The position numbers and the translations under genes were made by a program. From Planctomycetaceae bacterium (lineage in GTDB: Bacteria > Planctomycetota > UBA1135 > GCA-002686595), in assembly GCA_011525785.1 (NCBI GenBank), contig WYBT01000038.1:62001-126000 (forward strand): a stretch of 64,000 nt of DNA, given 5' to 3'. Positions 50,701-59,816 of the stretch are shown here, piece after piece (positions within the stretch are counted from its first letter, which is position 1; every line of letters starts with the position of its first letter). The notes beneath the pieces were generated by a model, which was given only the letters and a program-made list of their open reading frames with translations, had not been told where the DNA came from and did not search any database.

Positions 50701-53223
50701 ATGGAACGATGCCTGCCCCGTTTGCACTCGAAGTCCAAGTTCTCCTCAGTCCTGCTCGCGTTCCTGTTGCTGATCACCGCGCTCGTTTCGCGAGCGCCGG
50801 CCCAGGAGCGCCGCCCCGTCGACGAGGCCGCGACCTCGCGCGTTTTCGGCCGCGTCGTCGACGCGAAGGGCGTCGCCGTGCGCGGCGCGCGAGTCGAGCT
50901 TCACGCGGTCATCTCGCCTTGGAGTCCCGAAGAGCAGCGCGAACGCTTCGAGGTCGCGAGCGACGCGACCGGCAAGTTCGAGCTACTCGTGCCCACGCCG
51001 ACGAGCGACTGGGTTTCGCTGTGGATCCGGCCGAGCAGTTATCTCGACATCGCCGCGCGCGACTTTGGGCCTGCCGGCGGGCGCAAACGGCCGCGGCTCG
51101 TGCGCGGCGACAACGACCTCGGCACGTTCGAGCTTCAGTCGACGGGCGCGTTCGCGGGCCGCGTCGCTGGCGCGCAGGGCGAGCCGATCGTCGGCGCCCA
51201 GGTGCGCTTGGCGGGCCGCTCTCCCGGCGGACTCGGGCGGGGAGCGCTTTCGAACGAGCGCGGCGAGTACGAGGTTGGCCACGTGCCCGCGGGCGAGTTC
51301 GCGATCGAGGTGCTCGCAGAGGGCTACCAGCTCGCCAAGCGCAGAGAGGTCGTCGTTGCGACTGCGCAGACCACCGCTGGCGTCGACTTCGTGCTCGAAC
51401 GCGCGACGACCATCTCGGGCGTCGTCGTCGACGAGAGCGGCGTCGGCATCGCGAACGCGCGCGTGTGGGGCTGGCCGAAGAGCAGCGGCGCGGGCTCGGG
51501 TGCGCGGACCGACGCGCAGGGCCGGTTCGTCGTGCACCTCAAGCAGAACGAGCCCCATGTGTTCGAGGTCGAGGCCGCGGGCTTCGCCAAGCTCGACTCG
51601 TTCGGCGCGCTGCTCGGCGAGGTCGAGCCCAGTGATGACGACGCCGACGAGTTGGGCCTGATGTCCGAGCTGCTGTCGAGCCGCGGCAAGCATCATGCTC
51701 CGGGCGCAAGCGACGTGCGGTTCGTGCTCCAGCGCCCCGTGCTTACGCGCTTCGTCGTGCTCGACGCGCAGACCTCCGCGCCAGTGACGGAGTACGCAGT
51801 GCGCCTGGAGTGGAAGCTGATCGGCTCGATGACCCGCAGCGGTGGCGAGCCGGAGTTCCTGCGCGGCCAGCATCCCGGCGGCGAGTTCGAGTGCGAGGCG
51901 GACCCGGCGCGGCACACCTATGTCATCACAGCGCCCGGCTATGGGCCGGCGCGCGGCGAGATCGTGCACGACTCGCCTCAGACGCGGCGCTGCATCGTGC
52001 GGGTCACCAAGGGCGGCGGTCTCGTCGGCCATGTGACGGTCGATGGCAAGCCGGTGGAGGGCGCGAAGGTGATCTTGCGCGACACGACGTTGGAGGAGTT
52101 GTTCGGAGAGCCAGTAGCGGACGAGGACCACGCCTACTGGCACGTCTGGGATGGATGGGTCGACCCCTTTCTGGGCGATGAGGGCGAGCGCATGGTGGAG
52201 AGCGACGCGCAGGGTCGCTTTCGCTTCGACTCCCTCGAATCCGGCGAGCACCGGCTCGAGATCACGACCACGCTCGGCGAGCGGCGCTCGATCGAGCCCA
52301 TTCGCATCGACGCTGCGACGCCGCTCGACCTGGGCCAAGTCGAGCTGTTCCTCGCGGGCGAGCTCACGGGGCGCGTGCTCACCCCGCCGGACACTTCGCC
52401 CGCTGGGCTGAAGCTCACAGCGACCGTGTTCGACATTGCGCGCCACGCGACCACCGACGCCGAAGGCAGGTTTCGCATCCCGATGCTTCCCGCGGGGCTC
52501 GCGCACGTGAGCGTGCACAACCAGCCAGGTGTGCTCGCGTGGTTCCCGACGCAGCACTTCAGGCTCGCGCCCGATCAGGCTTTGGAGGTCGTGCTCGACG
52601 CCAGCGGCTGCGCTGGCGCGTCGGTCGCGATCGTCGCGCGCATCGACGGACAGCCCGCCGAGAAGCTCAACGTCTACCTCAACGCCGCTCGAGACCCCAA
52701 GCAAACGGCGCGCTTGAACAGCACCGACACGAAGGGCGCGACGAGCGGCTGGGTCTCAGCCATCGGCGAGTCCGATCTCGAATTCCACGCGCCCAGCCGC
52801 ATGTTGGTCGCTGCGCTGCCTCGCGCTGCCGTGCTCAGCCCCGGCGCCTCGGTGTCGCTCGAGCTCGACCTCGCCGTCGGCCAGCTCGCGTTCGAGTGGC
52901 CCGCGCTGCCGCCGGGCGAGAAGCTCCAGCAGGTGGAGTTCGAAGGCCGCCGCGCCGATCGGGCGCAGCCTGTGCACGCGGTGTGGTTCCGTCGGCAACG
53001 CGGCTTCGACGCGGACCTCGTCCAGCGCAGCGAGCAGCGCTGCGAGTTCCGCTGGGTCCATCCGGGTGAGTGTGAGTGGAAGGTGCGCGTGATCTCGAGC
53101 TCGGCCGCCGCGGAGCACATCGAGCGCAACTATCGGCGCTCGGTCACCGTCGTGGCCGGCGCGCTCGCCGAGTGCGTCGTCGGCGTCGAGCACCAGTTCG
53201 AGCCGCCGCGCGAGGAGCGCTGA
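50701..53223 (+). CDS. Exported protein with carboxypeptidase-regulatory-like repeats
   Basis: An 840-residue secreted protein. ATG 50701 begins a signal peptide (about 1-35, with SVLLAFLLLITALVSRAPA). The body has at least five carboxypeptidase-regulatory-like beta-sandwich units: V-F-G-R-V-V-D-A-K-G-V-A-V-R-G-A-R-V, F-A-G-R-V-A-G-A-Q-G-E-P-I-V-G-A-Q-V, I-S-G-V-V-V-D-E-S-G-V-G-I-A-N-A-R-V, then L-V-G-H-V-T-V-D-G-K-P-V-E-G and L-T-G-R-V-L-T-P-P-D-T. No catalytic domain is evident. Such proteins are usually structural or adhesive surface proteins. Transcribed alone. Confidence 0.85.
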   Translation: MERCLPRLHSKSKFSSVLLAFLLLITALVSRAPAQERRPVDEAATSRVFGRVVDAKGVAVRGARVELHAVISPWSPEEQRERFEVASDATGKFELLVPTPTSDWVSLWIRPSSYLDIAARDFGPAGGRKRPRLVRGDNDLGTFELQSTGAFAGRVAGAQGEPIVGAQVRLAGRSPGGLGRGALSNERGEYEVGHVPAGEFAIEVLAEGYQLAKRREVVVATAQTTAGVDFVLERATTISGVVVDESGVGIANARVWGWPKSSGAGSGARTDAQGRFVVHLKQNEPHVFEVEAAGFAKLDSFGALLGEVEPSDDDADELGLMSELLSSRGKHHAPGASDVRFVLQRPVLTRFVVLDAQTSAPVTEYAVRLEWKLIGSMTRSGGEPEFLRGQHPGGEFECEADPARHTYVITAPGYGPARGEIVHDSPQTRRCIVRVTKGGGLVGHVTVDGKPVEGAKVILRDTTLEELFGEPVADEDHAYWHVWDGWVDPFLGDEGERMVESDAQGRFRFDSLESGEHRLEITTTLGERRSIEPIRIDAATPLDLGQVELFLAGELTGRVLTPPDTSPAGLKLTATVFDIARHATTDAEGRFRIPMLPAGLAHVSVHNQPGVLAWFPTQHFRLAPDQALEVVLDASGCAGASVAIVARIDGQPAEKLNVYLNAARDPKQTARLNSTDTKGATSGWVSAIGESDLEFHAPSRMLVAALPRAAVLSPGASVSLELDLAVGQLAFEWPALPPGEKLQQVEFEGRRADRAQPVHAVWFRRQRGFDADLVQRSEQRCEFRWVHPGECEWKVRVISSSAAAEHIERNYRRSVTVVAGALAECVVGVEHQFEPPREER

Positions 53224-53282
53224 TCCTCGTCGCCTCGACCGCGGACGGGCCGGTCGCTCCACAGCTCGTCCGCGAACTCGCG

Positions 53283-53552
53283 TCAGGAGAGCAGCTCGAT
53301 GCCGTCGACCGCGCGGCCGCGCGGTTTCTGGCGAGCGACGACGTAGCGCGCGAGCAGAGCTTCTCCTTCGAGCGCGGCGAGGCGGCGCGAGTTGATCTTC
53401 GCGGAGGTCTTCGTCCTGACGCCGACCGCGCCGCCGAGGCCGCCGTCGACTTCGAAGCCGACGCGCGAGCGCCACAAGCACAGCTCCGCGCCTTGGCAGC
53501 GGCAGGCGCCGCTCTCGAACAGGTTGATCTGACGCGTGTCCGCGAGCTGTCA
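53283..53552 (-). pseudogene. Possible degraded coding fragment
   Basis: The minus-strand translation contains a varied, non-arginine-rich stretch: Q-L-A-D-T-R-Q-I-N-L-F-E-S-G, then V-G-F-E-V-D-G-G-L-G-G-A-V and K-T-S-A-K-I-N-S-R-R-L-A-A-L. It is interrupted by a TGA (53550-53552) and lacks a good start. It may be an old gene remnant or chance; no family is recognised. Confidence 0.2.
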
Positions 53553-53748
53553 GCGGACGATCGTGTTCTCGCCGGTGTGGCGGACCCGAAGAGGAACAGG
53601 AAGCGCTTCTGAATCTCAGTCTTCGGATCGACGCCTCGAACGACATCAACGACGGCCGCATCGCCGCCAGAGTCGGAGACTTGCGAGGCCAAGCGCCGGG
53701 AGCGCCGGCGATTCGCGTCTCGCGTTGTCGGCGCCGGCCGCAGAAGCG

Positions 53749-53785
53749 CTCGGGGCCACGTCCCGGCGAGGGACGCGGCCCCGAG
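53749..53785 (-). terminator. 16-bp terminator hairpin after thioredoxin gene
   Basis: Arms 53749-53764 and 53770-53785 pair with one mismatch around the loop GGCGA, 51 bases past the stop of the minus-strand thioredoxin gene. Confidence 0.7.
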
Positions 53786-53836
53786 TGAGTCGCGCGTGAG
53801 CCCCGAGTGTGTCGGGCGCGCACGCAAGCGCGGCCG

Positions 53837-54904
53837 CTACTGCGCCATCTTCGCCTTGTACTCGTCGAGGACCTTTTGCAGCTCCTCCTTCATCTTGTCC
53901 TTGGCGAGTTCGACGGCCAGCGTCTGGATCTCGACCGCCTTGGCGAGTTCACCCTTCCAGGCGTGGACGCGCGCGAGCGTGTCGAGGATCGCGGGGTCCT
54001 TGCGCTCGGTGATTTCGACGGCCGCCTCCGCGGCGCGCAGTGCGAGCACGAGGTCGCGCTTGGCGACGTTCGCGTCGGGATCGACGATGCCCCAGGCGAT
54101 CTGATTGAGCTGCGGGGCGCTCTTGGACTTGATCGCGGCCTCGACTTGGCGGCCGAGGATCGCGTAGGCCTCGTCCCACTTGCCGTTCGCCTTGAGCAGC
54201 TCCAGGCGCAGGTCGTCCTGGTGCTTGGTCATGAACGGATACTCGGCCGCGAGCTTCTCGAACTCGGCCTGCGCGGCCGCGCCGTCCTTGCGCAGCTTCG
54301 CGCGGATCGCGCTGAGCCGACCGTTCACTTCCTTTTCGCGCTGCGGCCCGGTGGTGAGGTCCCACTTGCCCTCGACGATCTCGTGCAGCGCGAAGTCCAT
54401 GCTCCCGGGATGCCCCATCCAGGCGATCACGCCCTTCTGATCGACGATGAAGGCCGAGGGGATGCCGTTGCGACCCGCCGCGCGCATGAAGCTCGTGTCC
54501 ATCGCCTTCGAGGTCCCGTCGTAGGCGACGGCGTAGGCCATGCGCTCGCCCTGCGCCTCGACGAACTTCTCGATCATCGCGAGCGTGGTGTCGTCGTACT
54601 TGCGCTCCCAGATGTTCGTGCCGATGACGGTCGCCTTGCCGGCGTACTCCGCCTGCAGCGCGGAGATGTGCGGCATGCTCGCGATGCACGGGCCGCACCA
54701 GGTGGCCCAGAACTCGACGACGTACACGTGGCCGGGCTCGAACTTCGCGATCGGGCCGCCCTTGACCCAGGTCTCGACCTTCAGCGCGGGCGCGGGGTCG
54801 CCGACCTTGAGCGTGGCCTGCTGAACGAACGCCGGCGCCGGCTCGCTCGCAGCGTGGGCGACGGGGACGGAGGCGAACAGCGCGAATGTGAGGGTGCGGA
54901 GCAT
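53837..54904 (-). CDS. TlpA-type thioredoxin-like protein with TPR-like C terminus
   Basis: A 355-residue protein with a signal peptide (about 1-19, ending AHAA). The thioredoxin fold (about 30-175) has the redox motif W69-C70-G-P-C73 after V-E-F-W-A-T, and the cis-proline loop G-I-P-S-A-F-I-V-D. This is the TlpA/ResA redoxin group, which reduces or isomerises periplasmic disulfides or acts in cytochrome maturation. The remaining 170 residues are helical with TPR-like repeats (K-A-N-G-K-W-D-E-A-Y-A-I-L-G, A-R-V-H-A-W-K-G-E-L-A-K-A-V-E), probably a partner-binding part. ATG 54904. Confidence 0.9.
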   Translation of the reverse strand: MLRTLTFALFASVPVAHAASEPAPAFVQQATLKVGDPAPALKVETWVKGGPIAKFEPGHVYVVEFWATWCGPCIASMPHISALQAEYAGKATVIGTNIWERKYDDTTLAMIEKFVEAQGERMAYAVAYDGTSKAMDTSFMRAAGRNGIPSAFIVDQKGVIAWMGHPGSMDFALHEIVEGKWDLTTGPQREKEVNGRLSAIRAKLRKDGAAAQAEFEKLAAEYPFMTKHQDDLRLELLKANGKWDEAYAILGRQVEAAIKSKSAPQLNQIAWGIVDPDANVAKRDLVLALRAAEAAVEITERKDPAILDTLARVHAWKGELAKAVEIQTLAVELAKDKMKEELQKVLDEYKAKMAQ

Positions 54905-55156
54905 TGCGATCTTCCTTTGGGGACCTGTGCGGAGGCGGCCAGAGCCGCCCGATCACAGTAGCGTCCGGCGCCCGCCGTGAGCGTTGCCGCTGCGTACGGC
55001 CGAGGCGGCCAGCGCCGCCGGCGCGCCGCTCGGCAAGCGCCGTTCGCGCGCACGAGCGCACCGCTCGCTACAGACAGCGCGCAGAGCTGGAGGAAGCGCC
55101 GCGAGTCGGCGTCAATGCCCGCGTTCGCCGTCCCCGATCGCGAGGAGCACTCCGCC

Positions 55157-55348
55157 ATGTCTCGAGCCCACCGCCGCTACTGCGCCACCCTGGTCTACGC
55201 CCTGGCCGCGGTGCTGCTCTGGCTCGCGCTCGGCGCCGCACAGCGCTCGCCCGCGTTGGCGCGCTCGGAGCGCGGAAGCCGCCTCGAGCGACCGGCGAGC
55301 GCCAGTGAACTCGTCGCGCCGAGCGCCGAGCGACCGCGCAGCGGTTGA
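55157..55348 (+). CDS. Small single-span membrane protein
   Basis: 63 residues. GAGGAG lies nine bases before ATG 55157. A basic N terminus (MSRAHRRY) is followed by one hydrophobic helix (about 10-28, LVYALAAVLLWLALG) and then a polar, arginine- and proline-rich tail. Unrecognised; the good Shine-Dalgarno and clear helix suggest a real small gene. No partner is evident from context. Confidence 0.45.
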   Translation: MSRAHRRYCATLVYALAAVLLWLALGAAQRSPALARSERGSRLERPASASELVAPSAERPRSG

Positions 55349-55432
55349 GCCGTTCGCGCGGGCGCCGGGCCGCAGCGGAGTAGCACCGACGCGGGATAGC
55401 TCCGACACCCAGTACGACTGGCTTCAACGCAG

Positions 55433-55469
55433 CACGGGCGCGCCGCCGAGGTTCGGCGACGCGCCCGTG
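55433..55469 (-). terminator. Strong terminator hairpin after subtilase gene
   Basis: A 10-bp stem CACGGGCGCG (55433-55442) / CGCGCCCGTG (55460-55469), one mismatched pair, then a 6-bp inner stem closing a 3-base loop. It lies about 40 bases after the subtilase stop and 85 bases after the small membrane protein, so it may serve both. Confidence 0.7.
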
Positions 55470-55510
55470 TTCGATCTACGCGGCCGCGCTATCGCGGCGC
55501 GCGTGGCGCA

Positions 55511-58500
55511 TCACTGGCAGACGGTGAAGCGGACCGCGTTCGACAGGCCCGTGGTCGACGGGCTGGCCGGATCGCGCATCCACCACTGGCCGTACAGCGT
55601 CTGACCGGGGTTGATGCCGTTCGCGTTCAGGTACGCGGTCGAGAACGTGAAGGCGTAGCTGCCCGTGCAGGAGTTGCCGCTGCTCGCGCCGCCGCTCGAG
55701 AGCGAAGCGGTGCGGATGGTCGGCGACGCCACGCACAACGTGCCGCCTTGGAAGGGCGTCGAGAGCGGCGCGAAGCCCCAGAACAGCAGGCCGAACTTCT
55801 GGTTGAGGACGTTGGTGCACGTCACGGTGAAGTTGCCGTTCGACTTGTCGGGCTGCACGCCGTTCGTGCCGATCGCCGGCGTGCAGCCGAGCGAGTTGAC
55901 CTTGCCGGTGCAGTAGATCACCACCGAGTTCGCGTTGGCGAGCACGGGGCCGTAGTGCCGCGTCGCGCTCCAGTTGCCGGCGTTGTCGAGCGCCCGCAGG
56001 TGGAAGTAGCGCGGCGTAGTCGACGAGCCGATGTTGAGCGCGTAGCTCGTGCTCGCGGCCGAGATGTTGGTGGCGCCGGTCGGGTCGGTGGTGGGGTTGG
56101 TGTCCCACACGCCGCGGTAGCCGGCGAGACCCGAGAGCGAGTCGCTCGAGGCGGCCCAGTTCACCGTGACGGTCGTGCCGCACTGCTGCACGTTCACCGG
56201 GTGCGTGGTCGAGCTGATCACGCCCGGCTGAGTCGGAGCGGCCGTGTCGATGCGGTACGGGCCGACTTCGCGGTTGGTCGTCTGCCAGTTGCCCGAGTTG
56301 TCGACCGGACGCAGCGCCCAGTACCACGTGCCATCGACCATCGTGCGGGTGAAGCTCGTGACCTCTTCCATGTCCTTGGCATTGGCGACACCGACCGGTT
56401 GCACCGAGCCGTAGGCCTCGCCGTAGCCGTCGACGCCCGAGACGTTGTCCGTGGACGCCGTCCAGGTGAAGTCGACCGTGTTGTCGTTCGACCACACGTT
56501 GACCGTGTGCGACGTCGAGACGAGGTTCGTCGGCAGCGCCGGCGGCGTGCCGTCAACGTAGACCGTCAGCGAATCCGTCTCGCTGATCCAGTTGTCCGAG
56601 CGCGCGTTGACACTCCAGAGCTTGGCGCCTTCCGTGGCCCAGCGCGTGACCCACGAGATGCTCTTGCTGTCGCCGGGGATGATGTCGCCGAGCAGCACAT
56701 CGCGTCCCGCGTGCTCGTTGTCGGCCAGGCTCGCCGAGACGCCGTCTTCGAGCACCACCGTCGCCGACTGCAGCGTGTCGCCGCTCGAAGTCGAGTCGAG
56801 GAACAGCGCCGAAGCGACCGCGCCGGTGCTCGGGTTGGAGACGCTCGCGGTGAGCGTCACGTTGTCGTTCGGCTGAACGTAGATGTCGCTCGCCGTCAGC
56901 GTCTGCGTGCCATCCGGCGTGGTGTCGCCGTAGATCACCTGCACGGCGACGCCCGTGTACACGTTGCCGGTCGTGGACTGGTTGAAGATCTTCCAGCGCC
57001 ACGTGCCGAACACGCCCGGGTTGTCGATGATGCGGATCTCGCAGTTGTTGATCGACGACTGCTGCGCGACCCACTCACCGGTGTTGTTGGCGGCGGTGTC
57101 GAGCGGCGGCTGGTCGATGTACAGGTCGTAGTTGTTGACCAGCGCCTGCGACGCGCCGGACGAGGCCGCGGGCTCGCTGTAGAACATGCACACCACCACG
57201 CGCGTGGCGCCGCTGTTCACGGCGAAATCACCGTTGGTGGAGGTGTTGTTCAACCCGAAGTTCCACACGTACCAGGCCGTCTGCGCCGACGGGAAGTGCG
57301 CGCGCCAGCCCTGCACGCGGCCCGCGCCGTAGGTGTCGAGGTGCACCGAGGACTGCGAGGTGATGACCTGGTTGTCCTTGGTCGTCGCCGAGGCCATCAA
57401 CAGCGCCGCCGTCGCCTCGGGCCAACCGCCGAGCCAGTTGTAGTGGTCGAGGAGTTGGGCCGCGAGGCCGGCCACGTGCGGCGCCGCCATCGAAGTGCCC
57501 GACTTGTCCGTGTAGCCGTTGCTCGTCGCGGAGTCGACCGACGAGATCCAGCGCCCCGGAGCGGTCACGTTCGGCTTCCACCGGCCGTCGCCGGCCGGGC
57601 CGGTGCTCGAGCTCGACCAGAGCGTGCCCGGATCGCCGATCGCGTCGCGGTACGACAGCACGTTGCCGACCGTGAAGGCGTTCTTCGCCGCAGCTTGCAG
57701 CAGGAGCGAGCCCGCGGTGTTGTTGCCCTGGTTGCCGGCCGCCCAGACGTGCATCTGCGCGTTGTTGTGCACTTCGTTGTCGATGGTGCGCGCGTCGGCT
57801 TCCGTGCCGCTGTACGGGCCGCCGGAGGTGCCCCACGAGTGGTTGATCACGTGCGGGGCCGGCGTCGTTGCGCCGCCGCCGTCGGTGAAGGGCGAGTTGA
57901 GCACGTCCATGATCGACGCCAGCGACGATCCGGAATAGCCGCAGGTGTCGTTGAAGATGCGCGCGTTGAAGATGCGGCCCGTGCCGCCCCAGCCCAGGCC
58001 GGGTGCGTTGCCGCGCTTGCGAGCCTCGCCGAAGCCGCGGCCGAACATCGTGCCCGCGACGTGGCTGCCGTGGCCGCAGCCGTCGTCCCACATCGAGCCC
58101 GAACCGGTGAAGTTCCAGCCGACGCCGAAGATGCTCAGGTCGGAGTGCGTGTTCTTCACGCCCGAGTCGGCGATGCCGCCGACCGCGAAGCTGCTCGTGC
58201 CGCCGGTGTACGACGCACGCGTGCGATCGGTCGTGATCATCGGGATCGACTCCTCGTGCGGCGCCGCAGCGCTCATCAGCTCGGGCGGCAGATCCGCCTC
58301 GACGAACTGCACGAAGTCTTGCCCGACGAGCAGCTCGAGCGCCGCCGGCGCGATCTTGGCGCGGAAGGCGCGGATCGAGTCGACGTACTCGGTCACGTCA
58401 GCGCCGAGCGCCTCGAGCGCGCGCTGCTGCCAGCCGTTGCTCATCCAGCGCGCGGCGGCCTTCGAGTCGTCGGGGTCCTCGACCAGCGCGCCGTTCTCGT

Positions 58501-59197
58501 CGACGGTCACGGCGCGGCCGATGATCTCGCGCACCGACGCGTCGCACAGGTCTGAGTCGAAGACCGAGATGTAGACCTCGGCGAGCTCGCCCTCCTTGAG
58601 GTTCTCGAGCTCGCGGGTCAGCACCGGGTGGACCTTCTGCCACGTGCGCGGCGCACCGACCCAGCGCACGAAGTCGAGCGCCGCGACCTGATCGACGAGC
58701 GCGGGCGCGAGCGCGACCTTCATCGTGTAGTGCGGGTGGAACTCGATCACGCGCACGCCCAGGTCGCGCAGCGCCTCGAGGCGCGCGGAGGTGATCCGCT
58801 TCTGGAACATCACGAAGGCGTAGGTCTCCTGCGTCGGGCGACCGTCGGCGTAGTGCGAGAGCAGCGAATCGGAGAGCTGCGGGTCGATGCGCTCGCCCGC
58901 GGGCGGGAAGTGCTTTCCGGCCACGAATCCGAGGAAGTAGGGGTCGCCCGAGGCCGGCGCCACCAGGACGTCGCCCCCGCCATCGGCGGACGGTTCGTAG
59001 ACCGCGTCGACGGGCAGCGGGACCGAGTCGTCGAGGGCTGTTTCGACGGCCGGCGCGGTCGCGAAGGCCGCGTTGGGCAGCAGGCGGCGGCCGGCGCCTG
59101 TGGGCGCGTCCTGGGTCTGCAGGGACCAGGCGCACGGGGCTGCGAGTGCGCAGCACAACGCCGAGACGAGGGGGCGGTGGGTCAAGCTGTTGGACAT
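55511..59197 (-). CDS. Exported subtilisin-like (S8) serine protease with shared C-terminal domain
   Basis: A 1228-residue secreted protease. A signal peptide (about 1-25) is followed by a long propeptide-like region (about 26-330). The S8 domain has catalytic Asp344 in G-I-A-D-S-G, His376 in G-C-G-H-G-S-H-V-A-G, oxyanion Asn489 in A-A-G-N-Q-G and nucleophile Ser569 in S-G-T-S-M-A-A-P-H-V-A-G. After it come a beta-sandwich region with repeated S-N-P-S-T-G-A-V type strands (about 755-860) and two fibronectin-like segments (about 880-1090; T-W-T-A-S-T-D-N-V-S-G and N-W-A-A-S-S-D-S-L-S-G). The final residues 1095-1228 are the YCTGKVNSLGC domain. All catalytic residues are present, so it should be active outside the cell. 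It ends at a strong hairpin. Confidence 0.93.
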   Translation of the reverse strand: MSNSLTHRPLVSALCCALAAPCAWSLQTQDAPTGAGRRLLPNAAFATAPAVETALDDSVPLPVDAVYEPSADGGGDVLVAPASGDPYFLGFVAGKHFPPAGERIDPQLSDSLLSHYADGRPTQETYAFVMFQKRITSARLEALRDLGVRVIEFHPHYTMKVALAPALVDQVAALDFVRWVGAPRTWQKVHPVLTRELENLKEGELAEVYISVFDSDLCDASVREIIGRAVTVDENGALVEDPDDSKAAARWMSNGWQQRALEALGADVTEYVDSIRAFRAKIAPAALELLVGQDFVQFVEADLPPELMSAAAPHEESIPMITTDRTRASYTGGTSSFAVGGIADSGVKNTHSDLSIFGVGWNFTGSGSMWDDGCGHGSHVAGTMFGRGFGEARKRGNAPGLGWGGTGRIFNARIFNDTCGYSGSSLASIMDVLNSPFTDGGGATTPAPHVINHSWGTSGGPYSGTEADARTIDNEVHNNAQMHVWAAGNQGNNTAGSLLLQAAAKNAFTVGNVLSYRDAIGDPGTLWSSSSTGPAGDGRWKPNVTAPGRWISSVDSATSNGYTDKSGTSMAAPHVAGLAAQLLDHYNWLGGWPEATAALLMASATTKDNQVITSQSSVHLDTYGAGRVQGWRAHFPSAQTAWYVWNFGLNNTSTNGDFAVNSGATRVVVCMFYSEPAASSGASQALVNNYDLYIDQPPLDTAANNTGEWVAQQSSINNCEIRIIDNPGVFGTWRWKIFNQSTTGNVYTGVAVQVIYGDTTPDGTQTLTASDIYVQPNDNVTLTASVSNPSTGAVASALFLDSTSSGDTLQSATVVLEDGVSASLADNEHAGRDVLLGDIIPGDSKSISWVTRWATEGAKLWSVNARSDNWISETDSLTVYVDGTPPALPTNLVSTSHTVNVWSNDNTVDFTWTASTDNVSGVDGYGEAYGSVQPVGVANAKDMEEVTSFTRTMVDGTWYWALRPVDNSGNWQTTNREVGPYRIDTAAPTQPGVISSTTHPVNVQQCGTTVTVNWAASSDSLSGLAGYRGVWDTNPTTDPTGATNISAASTSYALNIGSSTTPRYFHLRALDNAGNWSATRHYGPVLANANSVVIYCTGKVNSLGCTPAIGTNGVQPDKSNGNFTVTCTNVLNQKFGLLFWGFAPLSTPFQGGTLCVASPTIRTASLSSGGASSGNSCTGSYAFTFSTAYLNANGINPGQTLYGQWWMRDPASPSTTGLSNAVRFTVCQ
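55514..55915 (-). other. Conserved C-terminal domain, copy 3
   Basis: Residues 1095-1228 of the subtilase: Y-C-T-G-K-V-N-S-L-G-C-T-P, a G-L-L-F-W-G core, L-C-V-A-S-P-T-I-R-T, S-C-T-G-S-Y-A-F, and W-W-M-R-D-P-A-S-P-S-T-T-G-L-S-N-A-V. The 'C-x-G-S-Y-x-F' segment is also kept in the remnant at 59414-59585. Confidence 0.75.
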
Positions 59198-59816
59198 GGG
59201 GCAGAGGGCATGGGGGAGAGCGTTTCACGGGCGGCAAATGCGCCGTCCTACCCAGGTGGAACGGAGCCCCGACGCGGGCGTGACACGGCCTTCTTGCGGC
59301 GCCCGAGCCCCAGCGGCGACAGGCCCGTCACGGACCGCGCGACAACCGCTCGAATCGCCCGCAGCACCCGCTCCAGCGCGCGCCTGCGCCCACCCGACGC
59401 GGCCGAGGCGCTGCTACGGCGCGATCTCGAAGTGCACCGAGTCACTCAGGCGCGTGGCCGAGGGGGGACTGCCCGTCGCGCATCCACGACTGCGTCAAGA
59501 CGTCGGCGCCGACGGCCAGTTGGGAGTCCACGCCGCTCTGGATCCGGGCGTTCCTGTTGAAGCTGTAGCTGCCGCTGCAGTCGTTGGTCCGTGCCGGCGA
59601 CCGCGTTGCGGGGCAGTCCCAAGACCAGCCACTCGCCCTCGAGTTGCAGCGCCGCGCCGAAGCTGGCGACGCCAGTCGAGCCGCCATCCGGGAGTTCGGG
59701 TTCGAGCGTCCGCGCGCCGCGCGAGTCGAGAGACGCCGGCCGACAGAGAGCTTCGATTCGCCGCACTTGTCGCGCTGCGCCGCAGGAGTGGACGCCGCCC
59801 GCAGCGTGAGGCGTCG
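59198..59816. other. 619-bp divergent region
   Basis: Between the subtilase (minus) and a small membrane-protein gene (plus). It contains the frameshifted remnant of the shared C-terminal domain, otherwise nothing recognisable. Confidence 0.5.
59414..59585 (-). pseudogene. Frameshifted remnant of the shared C-terminal domain
   Basis: The minus-strand frame gives N-D-C-S-G-S-Y-S-F-N (starting at 59585) through Q-S-W-M-R-D-G (near 59465). The neighbouring frame then continues S-A-T-R-L-S-D-S-V-H-F-E-I-A-P and a stop at 59414. These match the subtilase ending (C-T-G-S-Y-A-F ... W-M-R-D-P ... T-G-L-S-N-A-V-R-F). The frame changes at a run of six G on the plus strand (59462-59467). Upstream parts lie in yet another frame. 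A decayed exported-protein gene, or possibly a sequencing error at the homopolymer. Confidence 0.6.

Larger units (their letters stand above)
53224..53836. other. 613-bp convergent region with possible gene remnant and terminator
   Basis: Lies between the plus-strand repeat protein and the minus-strand thioredoxin. It holds a strong hairpin at 53749-53785 and, on the minus strand, a possible decayed coding stretch (53283-53552). Other open frames look random. Confidence 0.5.

Noticed and set aside
53279-53560. tRNA gene suspected from clustered short hairpin-like sequence
   Set aside because: No T-loop GTTCGAATCC-like segment, no acceptor stem, and no anticodon arm could be folded.
55748-58555. 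935-codon plus-strand frame opposite the subtilase gene
   Set aside because: Low-complexity Arg/Val/Gly translation; the minus-strand protein has an intact catalytic triad.
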